Below, piece after piece: positions 1 to 11,766 of a stretch of DNA of 64,000 nucleotides. Each line of letters opens with the position of its first letter. Position 1 is the first letter of the stretch. The stretch comes from Armigeres subalbatus. Taxonomy: Eukaryota > Arthropoda > Insecta > Diptera > Culicidae. Where the stretch lies: NCBI RefSeq assembly GCF_024139115.2, contig NC_085140.1, positions 234,548,371 to 234,612,370 of the forward strand. Reading direction: 5' to 3'. Below the pieces are notes generated by a model. The model ran no database searches. It saw only the letters and a list, made by a program, of their open reading frames with translations, and was not told the origin of the DNA. The position numbers and the translations under genes were made by a program.

Positions 1-986
1 CGCGGGATCGCGAGTTCTTTGGTATTGCCTCCGCCTCACATTTTTAAGACGGATCAGTAGCTGAAGATCGTCGTCAATAATAATGGAGTTGAATTTAATT
101 TCACATTTAGGAATTGCAATGCCTCTGGCTTCGACAATTAAATTTGTCAAAGATACGAGAGCATTATCAATATCACTTTTGGTGTCGAGAGGAATATCAA
201 CATCAAAATTCCTATCGATATACGTTTTATATAAATCCCAATCAGCTCTATGATAATTAAAAGTAGAGCTGATTGGATTATAAATGGCTTCTTGTGAGAT
301 TTCAAATGTCACAGGAAGATTTTTAGAGTCAAAGTCAGCATGAGTTACCAATTGGCCACACAGCTGACTTGAATCCGTTAAAACTAAATCAATTGTAGAA
401 GGATTTCGACTGGAAGAAAAACAAGTTGGTCCATTGGGATATTGAATAGTATAATATCCCGCAGAACAATCTTCAAATAAAATTTTACCATTGGAATTGC
501 TTTGAGCATTATTCCATGAACGGTGTTTGGCATTGAAGTCACCAATTACGAAGAATTTTGATTTGTTGCGAGTCAGAATTTGAAGATCAGCTTTCAACAA
601 ATTCTTTTGCTGCCCATTGCATTGAAAAGGCAAGTAGGCTGCAATGAAGGAAAATTGTCCAAAATTTGTTTCAACAGAAACTCCCAAGGTTTCAAAACTT
701 TGGTTTCAAACGAAGAAAATAATTTATGTTTGATACGTCTATTAATGACAATGGCGACCCCACCACAGGCGCTGTCAAGACGATCATTTCTGTAGATAAA
801 ATAGTTTGGATTTCTTTTAATGGAGAGTCCTGGTTTTAAATACGTTTCAGTTATAATGGCAATATGCACATTATGAACTGAAAGGAAGTTGAATAATTCA
901 TCTTCCTTACCCTTTAGAGAGCGGGCATTCCAATTTAGAACTTTTACACAATTATTTGGATCCATTGAAACGGAGTCCGATAACAA
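1..986 (-). pseudogene. LINE ORF2, endonuclease domain (5' part only)
   Basis: Start of ORF2 on the minus strand, ATG at 986 or the internal ATG at 965. The frame opens with KVLNWNARSLKGKEDEL, the usual N-terminal strand of an apurinic-type LINE endonuclease, followed by an IITETYL segment. Near 700 the frame breaks, and downstream homology continues in another frame. The conserved GDFNAKH catalytic motif is readable around 510-545 on the minus strand. The domain nicks target DNA to prime reverse transcription. The RT domain is outside the window. ORF1 and ORF2 are about 120 bases apart, as is common in Jockey elements. Confidence 0.8.
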
Positions 987-1105
987 TTTTTTGTGTGTAC
1001 TTCATACCAACCTGAACAGCTTCAGGAATGGTATTTGCTTTGAACATTGCATCAATCATGTGATGCAATTGTTCAGTTAAAAAATCAAAATCGGAAGCAG
1101 TCATG

Positions 1106-2209
1106 CTACCTGAATCGGCAACATGACCTATTTGTTTGTGAATTGTGGTGGGTATGAATTGCTCGACCGGTAACCGGTTTCGAGATTTGAGCGTTTGTAA
1201 AATTCCTACCCGTCGAATCTGGGATCCGATTGGAATTTCCCGTCATCAATTTTGCACGGGAATTCAAAACTTTTTTGCGTGAAGGGCATTCCCAGAAATT
1301 GGATTTATGATTGCCCCCACAATTAGCACATTTAAATTTATTGGAATCTTCTCTCACAGGACATGCGTCCTTGGCGTGAAAGGTTCCACCACAAATCATG
1401 CATTTAGCATCCATGTGACAATGTTTGGTTCCATGACCCCACTTTTGGCACTTAGGGCGCTGGGGGGGGTTTTGAAAATTCCCCAGGCCTGCGGAAATGT
1501 TCCCATGTAACACGGACATGAGACATAATACAGGCCTTTTCCAAGCTTTTCATATTATTTAGTTCACTTTTGTTAAAATGAACTAAATAAAATTTGAGAA
1601 ATGCCCTCTGGGAAGTACCAGAGTGGGATTTCTTTTCATCTTAATTACTTGGACTGGTGAAAATCCAAGTAATTGAGAAATTTCAATTTTAATCTCATCC
1701 AGTGATTTGTCATCACTGGGGAGACCTTCAAGACGACTTTGAACAATCGCTCAGTTTTGTTGTCGTAAGAATTTATGGTGCTTCTCAGTTAAATACTGAA
1801 GAAGTCGTTTGCAATTGTCAAAGGATCCCGGCAAAACGCGGCAGTCACCCTTCCTAGCAATATGAAATGAAACCTTGATCTCCTGAAGGTTACTCAAAAT
1901 CTCATTCCTAAAGCCAGAAAACTCGGCAACAGATACCACAATTGGCGGAGTCCTTTACTTTTTCGCATGAATCGAATCACCTGGGCTAGATTCGATTTGC
2001 TCAATATCATCATTAATCAAATCGAACTGATTGCTTAGTTCGATAGGAGAAAAAATATTTACGACATTAGAGTTTGAAGGAATATCTGAATTCTCCAGCT
2101 TCCTTCTATTTTTTCCGCGCTTTGGCAGGACGGTCTTGAAACCTTGTTTCTTAGAAGGAAGTGGAGAATTCAAAGACTCCCCCTTCCTCTTGTTTTTATT
2201 AATACTCAT
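1106..2209 (-). pseudogene. LINE ORF1, Gag-like nucleic-acid-binding protein, broken
   Basis: ORF1 of the Jockey-type element. It begins with ATG at 2209 and a Lys/Arg-rich N-terminus (MSINKNKRKGES), continues through 1939-1751 in another frame, and ends with a zinc-knuckle region at 1519-1106. Three cysteine clusters are visible there: CQKWGHGTKHC, CMICGGTFHAKDAC and CANCGGNHKSNFWEC. In this clade such proteins coat the LINE RNA in the ribonucleoprotein particle. The fragments lie in different frames, so at least two indels separate them and no full protein can be made. Family assignment is strong; the exact clade is inferred from knuckle spacing and the adjoining ORF2. Confidence 0.82.
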
Positions 2210-2590
2210 TGCTGAGCGTGAAGACGTGACCTTCTAAGAGGTTTTTTCCCAGAACGGTGTCCCTGCAGGATTTCCACCGCTTGTCGGAATTTTACTTCCG
2301 CAAACGGGTCCAACGTAAAACGAAGGCACGGGTCCTTGCAAAGATCGTAACGGGATCAGTGGGTACAAATAGCGCTGAGAAGCACTGTTGAAATTAAAAT
2401 AGCTTCGGGTAGTATTAAAAACTTCCATCCGCAAAGAGAGAAAGATCCGCACAGCACGAAAGCACGATGCGGTCTGATAGTGGGACAGTTTCAGATGTTT
2501 ATTCGAGGCCCTATTCTGCATAACTCGTTTCTTAGATGATCCTTTGAAAACAAAGGACACCCCTTCGCCAACTTCTGAGTCCATCACACA

Positions 2591-5500
2591 ATCGTCAATA
2601 GGAAGAGACGAATAGATGTTAAATTATATCCGGCTCGAGCTGGATTGAGGCAATGCTGTTCCTTACCTTAATCGAAAAGTACAACAACAGGACTGTGTTG
2701 TTCCACGAGAATTGTTCTAATTACTACATACCATCACATGATTTTGTCCGGAATCATGTACGCTGCGTACAATCGGAAATGCAATCTGCAAGTCAGCGAA
2801 GATGATCCCAAAAACATTTGGCGGCACAGTTTCGACACGATGAACCTAAACTGTACAGAGTTAGAGGCAAACGAGGCCATATGTAGTCCGTTTATGTCGG
2901 CCCTTATTAACCAAACTCCAGAGAAAGTGTTCTGCATCGAAAGCGGCATATATCACACTACATCATTTGAAGTCTAGAATATTATTGTATACAGCATTTG
3001 GGCATCCTTTCAGAGAGCTAAACACCATATCCATATTGTAAGAAATAGCATTCGGTATGCAAGTTGCGAGTACTAAACTTGTTCTTGTTCCACTCTTAAT
3101 AATGATGTCTCATTGTCATTTATCTGTGTGTGTCTGTGTGTCAAATAAGGCCACTATTACTTCCTCTCTGTTCTTTTGCACTAATATACCATAAGGAACT
3201 GCCAGAAGTTGCGTAAAAAAAACTTGACCTCGCAACCACAATTAATAAATACTCTCTGATTGGGTGTAATGAAAGAGAAACGCCTCGACTAGTTTTTAGT
3301 TCAGTGCAAAACCTTGAAATTTACTGTCGCTTCACAAAAATGAGTGATATATGAAAAATCTGAAACAATTGAAAAAGCATGAAATTCAGTTTTAACGACG
3401 GATTTAAAAATTTGGCATAATCGACTATAAAATCAGATTTTACACAGATGTTTGCAATCCATAGAAAAATCAATTGTATAGGCTCGCCAAAAGCAACCAA
3501 CAGGTTTGACGAAATTGATTTTCAATCTGAATCTGAACTCAATGAACCGTGCCAACGTCTCGATAGAAAGTGAAACCATCCAGTCAAGTTCACTTAATCC
3601 AGCGAATCGAAACAGTTACCTGAGACTCCCACCGCCGTGGTCCGCAACAGAGCGGGCCGTAACTAAGGTTGCGACAAATTTGGACCTCACTGGTTTCCAC
3701 GAATCGAAGGCTTGCTTATTGGAGCAGAACGAATGCCACTCAATCGAAACGGAAAGGAAAACTCCTCACAATTGTTTACGGGAGTCGATGGCGCGGCGAT
3801 TGCTCGATCGATTTTCCTCTTACTTGGGATCTTACTTGGTCAATCGATTATTATTGTTCCATGACTCGTTCCTTTCGCCGGCGATGACGTTGAGCTGCAG
3901 CTGCGGCGCGGAGTGAAAACCAGAAAATAATTTTAAACTGTCGATAGGACGACATCAGCAGCAGCAGCAACAGCGCGGAAAAGGGTGAAAAATATGAAAT
4001 AACTTGCTTAATTTGCATGTGACGTGTAGGATTCAGGAAAACCAACCGCGCGCGCGCAATAGACCGAGAGAGGGAAACAAACGATTGGAAATCAAGGTGG
4101 TTTTCCAATCCTACACGGGCACACGTTTTGTTTCGAAAGAGTCACGCGTCGTACATTGGAGTAGCCAGCAAGAGTCGATGGTAAAAACTATTTTCACCAT
4201 AAAAATGCATGCATCGAATATTATGAACCATTCACCAAATTCATTCCAAATCCATTCCAAATTTTTACTAATCGAATTGCAGAAACACCCCACCGTGCAT
4301 CGGTTCTGTTCCAACGGATCGCGGATCGCATGGCCGCTCGGCGGCATTGGACCGAAATTATCTCGCCTTTCCTGGTCGCCCGGATAACAACACGCTCTGG
4401 CTGCGCAACTTACACGCTACACAATCCCCGATACCTGGGCCCTGGTGAAAGAGAACGTGAGCGTGTTCGTAATAAACTCGTGGAATGGTAAAATCATAAA
4501 TTAGAAAGAAATTTGAATTTCCAATCAAGCGCGCAAAGCTGCGCTAAACAACAACAGGCGTGAACAGGCGCAGGGCAGGCAACGACGACGACGACGGCGA
4601 AACGCCAATTGGTTCCGTGGGCCTCCGAGACGTTCGGCAGAGTCCAAAGACGGAACCATTGCACTGCATTGGGCAACCAGCAGCGTGTACGGCGGAACGT
4701 GGACCGGTTTCCCTAGTGGCTAGTGACAAGTCCCGTTACGGCTAAGCGATCGTTTAGTCATGTGTCAATTTTTACACCGACTGAATCGCAGCGGTCGATT
4801 GGACACCGGTCCAGCAGAGATACAGAGATGGATGTGGATAGCAAAACAAGGGAGAAGGTAAAGCAGCCAGCGGTCATTTTTTGCGCTGAAAAGTTTGTGG
4901 GTTCCATTGACTACGGCGTCTGTGGCAGATTTTGTAAGAAGTAGACATGGCATACTGAACAAGGACATTGCGTAGCAAGACGCCGTCCTCGAGTAATTCA
5001 GCAGGTTGACGGATTTAACGTGGGATTGAGCTGACTTTATATATACAGTACAATAATTTAAACTGTTGCATCATTTCGAATCGATTGCGTTTATCCTATT
5101 CCATAAAATATATTTTCTACTGATTCATTTCCCTATTTGTCTGAAGCGCGGTGACCATCTGATTTAGTCTATTCGATTTTACATCATCATACATATTTTA
5201 TGATTTGCCTAACGCCATATGCTAAGCGAGTACTGTGCCCTCACTATCCGATTCGAAGACGATGATTGTGTTTTTTCAACAATGCTAGCGCAGCCGAATC
5301 ATCATAATGTTTCACAAAAAATTCATTAAAACTGTTTTGTATATTTGGATAATCAGTTCTTACACAACGAAATGAATTTCATTTCTAAATGTGGCAAAAA
5401 GTTACCTACGTATAAATTAATAATTTCACTGGCGCATGCATAACTGTCTCATATTGACATGAACTCCGTATCAATATATAGGCGTTTAGGAGTTATTGAA

Positions 5501-5854
5501 AAAAAGCATAGTTTTTTTTTCATTTTTCCCAAAGATCCCCCTTAGAAATTTTTTTTCCAAATATTTTTTTCAAAAACTGCTGCAATGCATTTAAATGAAC
5601 ACAAATAAATGTGAATTGATGGAAATAACTGAATCTAACTCCCTAAAGTGCAATTTTGATCTTTCTCATGTGCTTTTCTTGTTACTCTGATGTGTTTTCT
5701 TATTTTATAATACAAGAGAAAGGCAGCATCACCGCTATGTGGAATAGTCTGTTTTTTTTAGATATTTTAGGTAGGAACCATATCTTCTTTTGCCTCTTAG
5801 TGCTCAGATGCCAACTTGGGAATAAATGACAATTCTGATTGCACTATAAATATG
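2591..5854. other. Anonymous DNA, no supported gene
   Basis: About 3.3 kb without a recognisable gene. The part at 3560-4900 is more GC-rich than its surroundings and holds several open frames of 60-136 codons on both strands, none with a motif I recognise. Short CAG and CGA runs occur near 3958 and 4588. It could be a promoter or 5' exon region of a host gene, but nothing seen proves that. A short copy of a dispersed repeat lies at 5715-5758. Confidence 0.5.
5715..5758 (+). repeat. Copy of a dispersed GAGAAAGGC...CACCGCTAGGTGG repeat
   Basis: A 44-base segment beginning GAGAAAGGCAGCATCACC. It matches segments at 28574-28620 (same strand), 41594-41633 (opposite strand) and, partly, 21981-22004 (opposite strand). 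The most complete copy ends in a T-run after TTAATCTGGG. It is probably the conserved end of a larger dispersed element. Confidence 0.6.
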
Positions 5855-5866
5855 TATTCTAATAAT

Positions 5867-6119
5867 GTTCTTCTTCTTCTACAATAAAACTTGACCTACT
5901 TTTCAACACAGTATTCTATTAGCATTTCCTCAGTTATTTATTAAAAGTTTTTCTATGCCTGCCATTGCATGAGTATGGGATACACTATGCCAAGGGGGTC
6001 GGTATGGTTTCCACCCGAAAACATCTTAGACCGGACCAAAAATCGAATTCGCCATCTTCGGATTGGCGATCCTACGCCTTTACTCGCAAGGCTTTTTGGA
6101 GACCCCACTTCTAAAGTTA
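5867..6119 (-). mobile_element. tRNA-derived SINE (Feilai-like) with GAA tail
   Basis: Minus-strand SINE of about 253 bp bounded by perfect 12-bp duplications TATTCTAATAAT at 5855-5866 and 6120-6131. Read on the minus strand it starts with a tRNA-like head carrying a degenerate B box (GCGAATTCGATTTTT), passes a conserved body with GATGTTTTCGG and GGCATAGTGTATC, and ends in GAAGAAGAAG just before the duplication. SINEs of this build are abundant in Aedes; the Feilai-like label is from memory. It encodes no protein and would be transcribed by RNA polymerase III and mobilised by a LINE. Confidence 0.85.
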
Positions 6120-6131
6120 TATTCTAATAAT

Positions 6132-6500
6132 TTTATATTTTAATTAACCAAGCAAACGCGAACTACAAATGGCAAATGTGGGAATTAACAAAAATTAACC
6201 ATTCACTTTCTGGTATTTTGCCGAAAAAATGCGAACTTTGAAAAAAAATTATCTTTTTCCTTGCCTTACGCCAGACAATCGCGTGAGTAAAAAAAGGAAC
6301 CTAATCCTCATATGCATTTTGCCGCGCAAATTCATCATTTGAAAGAAGCAATCGTATCTTGTACAATAGCATGAGCTGCAAGAAGAAATCATGTATTCTT
6401 TTGACTAAACCTAGGGATATAGATACTTTTGACCCGTGTGCAACGGTGTAAATCTGGTGATATTATCAGGAGCACTTCAGTGCAGCTAATAATATGACGT
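6132..6500. other. Anonymous AT-rich DNA
   Basis: AT-rich sequence between the SINE and the R1-type element. I see no open frame with known motifs, no inverted repeat and no tandem repeat. Confidence 0.5.
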
Positions 6501-6859
6501 CTCCTAACCCCTAATCCTACGGTATCAAGTGACCCGTGCCAAGGGGATGCATGGTCTGAGGGGTGAAATTAATAGCAGGCCGCTAACGGAGCCTATGGGG
6601 TACCTGCCCCTCCCCCCACAGTATAACGTGTAACCTTTGCACGTTATTGCGGAGCTCTGGCGTGGCGGACCTATTTTCTTGCGCGACTCGTGGGACCAAA
6701 ATGTCGACCAAACAAAACAAATGAGTGGAGAGGGAGGAGCGTCTTACGAAAGAGTGGATCCATTCGCCAGACGAAGGGGCCTTAACAGGTCGCCCCACCG
6801 ATCGCCAGCGGCAGGCGATACAGCGTGGCAGGTCGGAGGAGCCGCCCATTGAGATCAAG

Positions 6860-8210
6860 ATGAACGGAGCTACCCTAACCACTGGCGGAGACAGAGGTGG
6901 GGCACCACACGATGCAATCACACCATTGTTCTCATAGGCTATTGTTCTTGCGCCAAGTAGTGCCCCACCAAATAACAATAGCTGGCGACGCCAGTGACCC
7001 TGACCAGGGTCATCACGGAAATGATGGCCAGTCACAAGGAGAGCGGAGGCCAGAAAATGGAGGTGATTACAGACGTAACAGACGTAATCATGTCCTTTCT
7101 GGACAATGGCGGGAAGTACAGCAACGACCTTAAGAAGTCCGGTGGAGAAAGAGTTGGAAATGAGCCAAGCAGTGGAGGCCAGGAAGGAAGCCAATTCGAA
7201 GATTCGAGTCCTTACTGAAGAAAGCCAGACTGCAGAACTCCGCAGACGCATGGCTGTTACTGGAGCAACTCCAAAGCTAAGTAAAGTCAGTATGGCAACC
7301 GACCTGAAGGGAGCTAGCGCCAAGTCGGTATTGCACAAGAGCAGGTTGAGCATGTTGCCGATCCTAAGGAACGACGGAAACCAGTTCCTCCTTCTACGAG
7401 GACTACCGAAGATCGCTGGGAGGAAGGCCTGCCCTGGAGGGAAGTTGTGAACCCCAAAAAGGCGAAAAAGGAGTGGAAACCGACAGGCGAAGGCGCAATT
7501 GGCCAAGAAGGGGAGTGCCCAGAGAGGACATGGCACACATTACAATGGCATGGCAGGAAGGACAGAGGCGAAGCAATTATCGTCAAGGCTGATGGTAAGA
7601 ACTATGCTGACGTTCTGAAGACCTCACTGGCCTAGGGAATGATGTCGACTGCATCCGTAGAACGCAGAAGGGCGAGATGATCCTCGGATGCTGTGCGGAA
7701 GAGTTCCGCGTATAAAAAGTTGGCAGAAGAAGTGCTGGGTGAAGCGGTTCAGGTGAAAGCTCTATGCCCAGTGGAGGTAATCCAATGCCGAGGCCTGAAC
7801 GAAATTACCGAAACCGGTGAACTGGCAGCTGTACTGAGAGATCAGTGTGGCATGGAAATTCAGGATACCGCGATTCGGTTGCGGAAAGGTTATGCTGGAA
7901 CATAGGTTGTATCATTCCAGATACCTCTGGCTGACGCCTAGAAGATACTGGATAAGGCCAAGCTGAAGGTGGGTTGGTCGGTATGCTCGGTGAGCTCAAA
8001 CCAACAACCTCAGGCCTGCTGTACTTCGATTACGGACATAAGTACTTCGATTACGGACATAAGCCACATAACTGCAAAGGTCCTGATCGGAATAGGCTTT
8101 GTCGGGGGTGTGGAGCTGAATGTCACAAGGCTCACACCTGACAGGCCACCACAAGATGTTTGATCTGTGGTCCTGGCACAGACAACAAACACTCATCCAG
8201 TTGGCAGACG
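6860..8210 (+). pseudogene. R1-type ORF1 (Gag-like), multiply frameshifted
   Basis: Degraded ORF1 of the outer element. Pieces readable in different frames include a charged, probably helical region (about 6994-7450), a conserved block with ADGKNYADVL (about 7590) and IRRTQKGEMIL (about 7655), then GLNEITETGELAAVLRDQCG (about 7795-7855), then the zinc-knuckle region at 8025-8200 with CRGCGAECHKAH and CLICGPGTDNKH. The order matches ORF1 proteins of R1-clade LINEs. A 21-bp in-frame tandem duplication sits within the knuckle region (8022-8042 and 8043-8063). At least four breaks make it non-coding. Confidence 0.75.
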
Positions 8211-8225
8211 TAAAACTGATCTAGG

Positions 8226-8588
8226 ATGGCGTACCTCGCAGTTCGACCCAGAACTGCTGGAAGAATCATTACGGTGGGAAAATTGGACTCTAGGCCTTAT
8301 GTCCTAACACGATCATGTGACGTAACAATGCTCAGGAGAACTATGCCAACCGGCAACCGCAAAACGGTACACTGGTGGACGAGCACGATAGCTGATCTTC
8401 GCAGAACATATCTTAGAGCTAAAAGAAGGTTGCAACGTGCTATAACCGAAGCGAACAGGCTAGAAAGACACCGGGTGTTCCAAACAGCGAGCAGAGCTCT
8501 GAACTTCGAAATCAAATGTAGTAAGAGAGCCTGCTTTGCAGAGCTGTAAAGGATGACCAATGGGGGGATGCATACAGGATAGTAATGG
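8226..8588 (+). pseudogene. ORF2 linker fragment of the outer R1-type element
   Basis: An open stretch (107 codons at 8226-8549 plus a frameshifted tail) homologous to the segment between endonuclease and RT in element A. Shared features are a Trp-Trp pair (HWWTSTIADLR here, YWWSAAIADLR in A) and the Arg-rich helix that follows. It joins ORF1 sequence directly, so the endonuclease of this copy has been deleted. It ends with TACAGGATAGTAATGG at 8573-8588, where element A begins. Confidence 0.75.
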
Positions 8589-8649
8589 CGAAGACCAGAG
8601 GGGGGCTGGCGCCTCCCGAACGGTCGCCGGAAAGGTTGAATCGCATTAT

Positions 8650-9604
8650 CGAGGTTCTCTTCCCGTTCCCGGCGGCGATCTGCACAACGGGCCGGTTTCC
8701 GGTCCAAGAGGTCGTACACACACCTGTCGAAGGTGTCGCCATAGCTAAGATCAACGGGGTGTTCTATTGTAGCTGCTATGCCCCACCACGGTGGCCAATA
8801 GAGCAATTCACCCGGATGGTCGATAGGCTATCGTCCGACCTTGTAGGTCGGAAGCCGGTTGTCATAGCGGGGGACTTCAATGCTTGGGCGGTGGAGTGGG
8901 GAAGCCGCTGCACCAATCAGAGAGGTCAAGCTTTGCTAGAGGCTCTAGCAAAGTTGGAGGTCGTGTTAGTCAATGACGGCTCAACCAGCACGTTCCGTAG
9001 GAACGGGGTGGAGTCGTTCATTGACGTTACGTTCTGTAGCCCCAGCCTAGCCGGGGGACTGAACTGGAGGGTCGACGAAGGCTACACCCACAGCGACCAC
9101 CTAGCCATCCGCTACGTGATCAGCTGTGGTGTGCAGCAGTCGAGGTTGAGAAATCCCCGTCAGGTCCGTGGGTGGAAGGCCCAAAGCTTCGACAGCGAAG
9201 TATTCACCGCGGCGCTGGGACTGGAGGGTAACACCGACAGTCTTACAGGGGACGCACTGACAGCTGTCCTGTCACGTGCATGCGATGCCAGTATGCAGAG
9301 GAGGGCACCACCGAGGAACGGTAGACCTCCAGCATACTGGTGGAGTGCAGCAATCGCAGACCTTCGGTCAACCTGCCTTAGGGCTAGGCGAAGGATGCAG
9401 AGAGCTCGCTCTGAGCAGTTGAGGGATGAACGCCGCTTGACGTTCAAAGCTGCGAAGTTGGCCCTTAACAAGGCCATCAGTAGCAGTAAGAGGAAGTGTT
9501 TTGACAACCTATGCCTGAACGCCAATGCTAATCCCTGGGGCGATGCCTACAGGATAGTAATGGCGAAGACCTGGCGCCTCCCGAACGGTCGCCGGAAAGG
9601 TTGA
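8650..9604 (+). pseudogene. R1-type ORF2: endonuclease and linker
   Basis: A 339-codon open frame starting at 8585 carries the endonuclease from about 8650. Visible motifs are IAGDFNAWAVEWGS (8863-8905), a FIDVTFCS strand (9015-9040) and SDHLAIRYVI near the end of the domain (about 9091-9120), all typical of apurinic-type LINE endonucleases that nick the target to prime reverse transcription. The extreme N-terminal strand is missing. A linker with YWWSAAIADLR and an Arg-rich helix follows. The frame ends at 9604 and RT continues in a different frame, so an indel lies near 9565-9600. Confidence 0.82.
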
Positions 9605-11466
9605 ATCGCATTATCGAGGTTCTCTTCCCGTCCCATGCCACAAGCCCTTGGCCACAACCAGCACCGCAGAACGCGAGTGCTGAAGTGACTGAAGTGGCAG
9701 CGGTGACGAACGAAGAGTTGCTTGCGGTGGCCCGAACCCTTGACACGAACAAAGCTCCGGGGCCCGACGGAGTTCCAAACCTCGCTCTGAAGGCAGCGAT
9801 CATGGCTAACCCGGACATGTTCAGGACAGCCATGCAGAGATGCCTGGACGAGCGCAGTTTCCCCGATAGGTGGAAGAGACAGAAGCTGGTGCTGTTGCCG
9901 AAGCCTGGAAACCACCAGGTGACCCATCGGCGTACAGACCAATCTGCCTACTGGACACCTGCTTGAGAGGATTATCCTCAACAGGCTTACCCCGTACACC
10001 GAAGGTACGAACGGCCTGTCAAGCAATCAGTTTGGGTTTCGTAAGGGTAGGTCCACGGTGGATGCTATCAACTCGGTTGTGAAAACTGCGGAAGTAGCGA
10101 TACAACGCAAGCGGAGGGGAACTCGATTCTGTGCGATAGTGACGCTCGACGTCAAGAACGCATTCAACAGCGCAAGCTGGGATGCCATCGCGCTCTCGTT
10201 ACTCCGGTTGGGCATTCCGGTGGGCCTGTACAACATTTTGGAAAGCTATTTCCAGAATCGCGTACTCTTATACGAGACCGATGAAGGGAGGGTAGTGCTT
10301 CTATCACCGCAGGAGTCCCTCAGGGATCTATCCTGGGCCTGGTGCTATGGAACACTATGTACGATAGTGTTTTAAGACTGAAGTTCCCCAGGTGTTAAGA
10401 TCGTTGGCTTCGCCGACGACATAACGCTGGAGGTTTACGGAGAGTCGATTGAGGAAGTGGAACTTACGGCGGCCCACGCGATCGCTGTAGTGGAGGAATG
10501 GATGAGCTCAAGGCAGCTGGGGCTAGCTCATCACAAAACAGAGTTGGTTGTTGTTAACAACCGTAAGTCGGTACAGGAGGCAGTGGTTCGCGTGGGCGAC
10601 TGTGAGATCATTTCAAGCGGGAGGTGAAGCTCCTCGGGGTGCTGATCGACGATAGACTGAACTTCGGCAGTCACGTAGATTACGCCTGCAGGAGAGCTTC
10701 GACAGCTATTGCGGCATTATCCAGGATGATGTCCAATAGCTCGGGAGTGCGCTCCAGCAGACGCAGGTTATTAGCTGGGGTTGCAGTATCTATCCTCAGA
10801 TACGGCGGTCCAGCTTGGGCCTCGGCGCTTAGCGTCGAACGTAACCTGCAGAAGCTGGAGAGTGTACACAGGCTAGCGTGTCTCAGAGTGATAAGTGCCT
10901 ACCGCACGGTATCACGGGATGCCGCTTGTGTGATTGCGTGTATGTTACCCATCGGACTAGTCATACGGGAAGACGAGGAGAGTTTCGACATGCGCGGAAC
11001 CAGAGGAGCCCGTAAAGCCATTAGAGTCACTTCGACTATCAAGTGGCAACGGGACTGGGATAACTCTTCTAAGGGTAGGTGGACCCATCGGCTGATACCT
11101 AGCGTATCAAGATGGGTTAATAGGAGGCATGGGGAAGTTCACTTCCATCTGACACAGTTCCTGTCAGGCCATGGCTGCTTTAGGTGGTACCTACATAGGT
11201 TTGGGCATGCGGACTCTCCCGTCTGCCCGGACTGCCCAGGGGTCGACGAAACTGCCGAGCACGTACTATTCGTATGTCCTCGTTTCGTCGATGTTAGAAG
11301 CGGAATGCTAGAGGTGTGCGGGAGGGACACTACTCCGGATAATCTTATCCAGAGGATGTGTCAAGAGGTTGATAAGTGGAACGCGGTCTCGGCCGCTACC
11401 ACTCAGATTGCCAGCATCTTGCAGCGCAATTGGCGCGCCGAGCAGCAGTCGGATAGCGCCGACTAG
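9601..11466 (+). pseudogene. R1-type ORF2: reverse transcriptase and C-terminal domain
   Basis: RT begins with NKAPGPDGVPNLALKAA (about 9745-9800), continues through KLVLLPKPG, then after a frame break TLDVKNAFNSASWDA (about 10140), GVPQGSILG in another frame (about 10310), and the catalytic box GFADDITL (about 10408-10432). The final 280-codon open frame (10624-11466) carries the thumb and a cysteine cluster, CPDCPGVDETAEHVLFVC, as found at the C-terminus of R1 and Jockey LINEs. It ends at TAG 11464. There are at least three frame breaks, so it is inactive. It would have copied LINE RNA at the nicked target. Confidence 0.82.
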
Positions 11467-11766
11467 TGGGTAGCTAGTCTCGAGGGTGAGGTACCAGCGG
11501 GTAGTTGGTTAAGTAGTAGCGGAACTAGTGGGTAGCTAGTTATGAGGTAGAGGAACTAGTGGGTAGCTAGTTGTGATTTGAAGCTAGTGGGTAGCTAGTA
11601 TGTGGGCGTGCGTAGTAGCACGGACCCCTCCCAGAAGTAATGCCTAAAAAGCTGTTCCGGGGAGACTCAGGGTCTGTGAACAGGGTGGTTTTAGCGGGTC
11701 GGCAATAGCTAAACCCCGTTCGCCGGTAGCCCACCGGTGTCTGGATGCAGATTCCCACCCTACTGG
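11467..11766 (+). repeat. LINE 3' UTR with four 16-bp partly palindromic repeats
   Basis: The 3' untranslated region of element A. It holds four copies of CTAGTGGGTAGCTAGT at 11463-11478 (overlapping the stop codon), 11525-11540, 11556-11571 and 11584-11599, and degenerate traces near 11498. Each copy can pair its ACTAG/CTAGT ends. Repeated 3' UTR motifs in LINEs can serve as recognition sites for their own RT; that role is inferred here. Confidence 0.7.

Larger units (their letters stand above)
1..2590 (-). mobile_element. Jockey-clade non-LTR retrotransposon (Juan-like), partial
   Basis: Minus-strand LINE that runs off the left end of the window. Reading leftward it has a 5' leader (about 2590-2210), a broken ORF1 with CCHC zinc knuckles, then the start of ORF2 with an endonuclease domain. 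The order and the ORF1 zinc-knuckle style match Jockey-clade elements of mosquitoes; the resemblance to Aedes Juan is from memory and not tested by search. Reverse transcriptase and the 3' end would lie left of base 1. Both ORFs carry frame breaks, so this copy is dead. The right boundary is approximate because I could not find a target-site duplication. Confidence 0.8.

Noticed and set aside
3506..3916. 136-codon open frame
   Set aside because: No recognisable motif and no splice or promoter evidence; kept only as part of an anonymous GC-richer region.
6583..7536. 317-codon minus-strand open frame
   Set aside because: It lies opposite the R1-type ORF1 region, which has recognisable plus-strand blocks; a shadow frame.
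11463..11599. CRISPR-like spaced repeats
   Set aside because: Eukaryotic LINE 3' UTR, irregular spacing (16-47 bp gaps), no cas genes.
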